Source: Deltaproteobacteria bacterium UBA5756 (GTDB lineage Bacteria > Desulfobacterota > Syntrophorhabdia > Syntrophorhabdales > Syntrophorhabdaceae). From it: a stretch of 23,168 bases of DNA. The notes beneath the pieces are model-generated. The model saw only the letters and a program-made list of their open reading frames with translations. It was not told the origin of the DNA and ran no database searches. How positions within the stretch are numbered: the first letter of the stretch is position 1; each line of letters starts with the position of its first letter. The position numbers and the translations under genes are program-made. Location: contig DIFE01000072.1 of the NCBI GenBank assembly GCA_002418985.1, forward strand, positions 1-23,168. Direction: 5' to 3'. Positions 21,979-23,168 of this stretch are shown here, one piece after another.

Positions 21979-22278
21979 ATGAAAAAGGCAATTTTGATCG
22001 TTCTGGTTTTTGCAGTCCTTTTGGTGACGGTGATACCTGCTGTAAGTGATGCACGGGGCCGGAGGTATTATCACAGGCCCTATTACGGTCACCACTATCA
22101 CGGGGGCAGCGGATGGGGCCTTGTCGGGGCAGCCGCAGGCGGCCTCGTCGTCGGAACCATCATCGGAAGCACAATGCGGCCGGCACCGGTCTACGTAGCT
22201 CCCCCTCCCCCTCCGCCCCCTCCCAGGGTCTACTACTATTATCCGCCCCCTGAAAGGGTGTACGTATACCCGTACTAA
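21979..22278 (+). CDS. Small exported glycine-zipper, Pro/Tyr-rich protein
   Basis: This 99-residue protein has a clear signal peptide (MKKAILIVLVFAVLLVTVIP, cleavage probably after SDA near residue 25). A His/Tyr-rich stretch (RRYYHRPYYGHHYHGG) and a glycine-zipper helix (GLVGAAAGGLVVGTIIGS) follow, and the C-terminus alternates proline runs with tyrosines. It belongs to a loosely defined class of small periplasmic or outer-membrane proteins seen in many deltaproteobacteria; function is unknown. The start has GGAGGGG 4 bases upstream. A sigma-54 site precedes it and a long hairpin follows its stop by 12 bp. Confidence 0.75.
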   Translation: MKKAILIVLVFAVLLVTVIPAVSDARGRRYYHRPYYGHHYHGGSGWGLVGAAAGGLVVGTIIGSTMRPAPVYVAPPPPPPPPRVYYYYPPPERVYVYPY

Positions 22279-22290
22279 AAAGGGTTTGAA

Positions 22291-22351
22291 GTTTCAGGTT
22301 CCAGGTTTCGAGCAAAAAAGTATTTCCTGCTTGAAGCCTGGAACCTGAAAC
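22291..22351 (+). terminator. Long hairpin with 15-bp perfect arms, probable terminator or repeat
   Basis: GTTTCAGGTTCCAGG (22291-22305) and CCTGGAACCTGAAAC (22337-22351) are perfect complements. With two G-U pairs the stem extends to 24 bp (22291-22314 with 22328-22351), closing a 13-nt A/T-rich loop. The CGCTTTTTG and TTCTTTT stretches that follow allow factor-independent termination. The left arm also reads as 7-bp units, GTTTCAG-GTTCCAG-GTTTCGA, which suggests a repeat origin. Confidence 0.65.
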
Positions 22352-22377
22352 CGCTTTTTGTTCTTTTGCCTTTACGT

Positions 22378-22405
22378 TTGGCATCGATGTACCGGATTCT
22401 ATACA
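22378..22405 (+). promoter_or_regulatory. Sigma-70 promoter candidate for the SH3 gene
   Basis: TTGGCA (22378-22383) and TATACA (22400-22405) are separated by 16 bp. The 150-nt leader that follows contains the inverted repeat CCCCGG (22425-22430) / CCGGGG (22447-22452). The rest of 22279-22554 holds no gene. Confidence 0.45.
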
Positions 22406-22554
22406 TATCTTTTCGTCGTGAGGACCCCGGTCGAAAAGTATCAAGTCCGGGGAAATCCTCTCCCGTGTAACCTGCTTTACCGACGTGTCCCCCTCAAACA
22501 GGATAATGGTAATGAAACATTCCTGGAGGATAAAGGAAACGAGGGGGTCTATCT

Positions 22555-23010
22555 ATGAAAAAAATCCCTGTTTTTACCGTTATTGTCGTCTTGGCGTTCT
22601 TTGTGCTGTCATCGTCCGCTCAGGCGCTGTGCGTGAAAGTATCCACTGCAAACTTGCGCACGGGACCGGGAACGCGCTACAAGGTGGCGTGGCAGGTCTA
22701 TATGTACATGCCGTTGGAGAAGGTCGGAGGATCGACAGACAAAAACTGGTACGCCGTCAGGGACTCCGATGGAGATATCTCCTGGATCCATAGGAGCCTT
22801 GTGACAGGTAATTACCGGTGCGCAGTTGTTAATGTCGGGAAGGCAAAGGTGCGCAAGGGACCTGGAACGGGTTTCGCAATGGTGGAAGACGGCCCCGCCA
22901 GCCAGTATTATTCCTACCGGGTTATCTCCAGAAAGCGAGGTTGGGTTAAACTCCGGGACGAATGGGGCGCCACAGGCTGGATCAGAGAAGACCTGCTGTG
23001 GATACGATAG
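22555..23010 (+). CDS. Exported protein with two bacterial SH3 domains
   Basis: This 151-residue protein has a signal peptide (about 1-23, cleavage after SSAQA). Two tandem SH3b domains follow: VSTANLRTGPGTRYKVAWQV...WYAVRDSDGDISWIHRSLV, then VGKAKVRKGPGTGFAMVEDG...WVKLRDEWGATGWIREDLLW. Each has the NLR/KVRxGPGT signature and a closing W-I. SH3b domains usually bind peptidoglycan or peptides in the periplasm, and no catalytic domain is attached. The ATG at 22555 is preceded by a GAGGGGG stretch. A long nested palindrome begins 5 bp after the stop. Confidence 0.9.
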   Translation: MKKIPVFTVIVVLAFFVLSSSAQALCVKVSTANLRTGPGTRYKVAWQVYMYMPLEKVGGSTDKNWYAVRDSDGDISWIHRSLVTGNYRCAVVNVGKAKVRKGPGTGFAMVEDGPASQYYSYRVISRKRGWVKLRDEWGATGWIREDLLWIR

Positions 23011-23015
23011 AAGAG

Positions 23016-23096
23016 AGGCAATGGGTAACAGGTGGGGGTTCCGGATAAAAAGAAGATTTGCTTCTTATCTTTCCCATCAGCTGTTACCCATTGCCT
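23016..23096. repeat. Nested palindrome with 16-bp perfect arms after the SH3 gene
   Basis: AGGCAATGGGTAACAG (23016-23031) and CTGTTACCCATTGCCT (23081-23096) are perfect complements. Inside, AAGAAG pairs with CTTCTT around ATTTG near 23050-23066, giving a second hairpin. The outer arm starts five bases after the stop codon. Without a T-run, it resembles a palindromic repeat more than a terminator. Confidence 0.65.
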
Positions 23097-23109
23097 GAAA
23101 CCCACATCC

Positions 23110-23168
23110 GTCCAAAATAATGTAAAGGCCAACCTCTTTCTGAGCCTCCGTCATTCCGGCGCCTCCGT
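23110..23168 (-). repeat. Right-end copy of the dispersed composite repeat
   Basis: GTCCAAAATAAT (23110-23121) and CGTCATTCCGGC (23149-23160) are the reverse complements of ATTATTTTGGAC (131-142) and the GCCGGAATGACG core (7-18, 29-40) at the left end, in the same order. GCCTCCGT flanks the core on both sides (23144-23151 and 23161-23168). The element runs off the window. Confidence 0.65.

Overview
The window reads as a moderately GC-rich, gene-dense chromosomal segment from a Gram-negative bacterium. Lipoprotein, OmpA-type and SH3 envelope genes, many PAS-type two-component proteins, a bacterial NrpR homologue and a PEP-synthase-like ATP-grasp protein point towards Desulfobacterota or another former deltaproteobacterial (Syntrophobacter-like) lineage. 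This is an inference from gene content only. I see no rRNA, tRNA, CRISPR array, transposase or phage gene.

Layout. 1-225: copies of a dispersed repeat, then two promoter-like blocks. 226-2478: a NarL-type histidine kinase and its response regulator. 2479-5646: a nitrogen-assimilation module with two tandem palindromes, a fragment of a class I glutamine amidotransferase-like gene, glutamate dehydrogenase (gdhA) and an NrpR-type regulator. 5604-8667 (minus): a carboxymuconolactone decarboxylase-family gene followed by an 870-residue protein that joins a KaiC-like domain without a Walker A motif to a PEP-synthase-type ATP-grasp domain. 8793-10978: a lemA-TPM-TPM operon. 11067-11999: a transglutaminase-like gene and a tiny cysteine-rich gene. 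12017-15882 (minus): a DUF1579 protein, an OmpA-type lipoprotein and a three-PAS hybrid kinase. 16078-21715 (minus): a five-gene operon of a SpoIID/LytB protein, a MurU-like nucleotidyltransferase, an AmgK-like sugar kinase, a two-domain glycosyltransferase and a HIT-superfamily nucleotidyl-transfer enzyme. 21979-23010: two small exported proteins, the first behind a good sigma-54 promoter candidate.

The strongest candidate for an undescribed system is the five-gene operon. It combines an amino-sugar kinase and uridylyltransferase pair known from MurNAc salvage with a leaderless SpoIID protein, a glycosyltransferase and a nucleotide-sugar phosphorylase-like enzyme. Second is the gdhA-nrpR block with its possible operators. 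Third is a recurring non-coding pattern: different palindromes, several built from 7-bp units, lie within about 3-16 bp of stop codons. A composite repeat in inverted orientation also marks both ends of the window.
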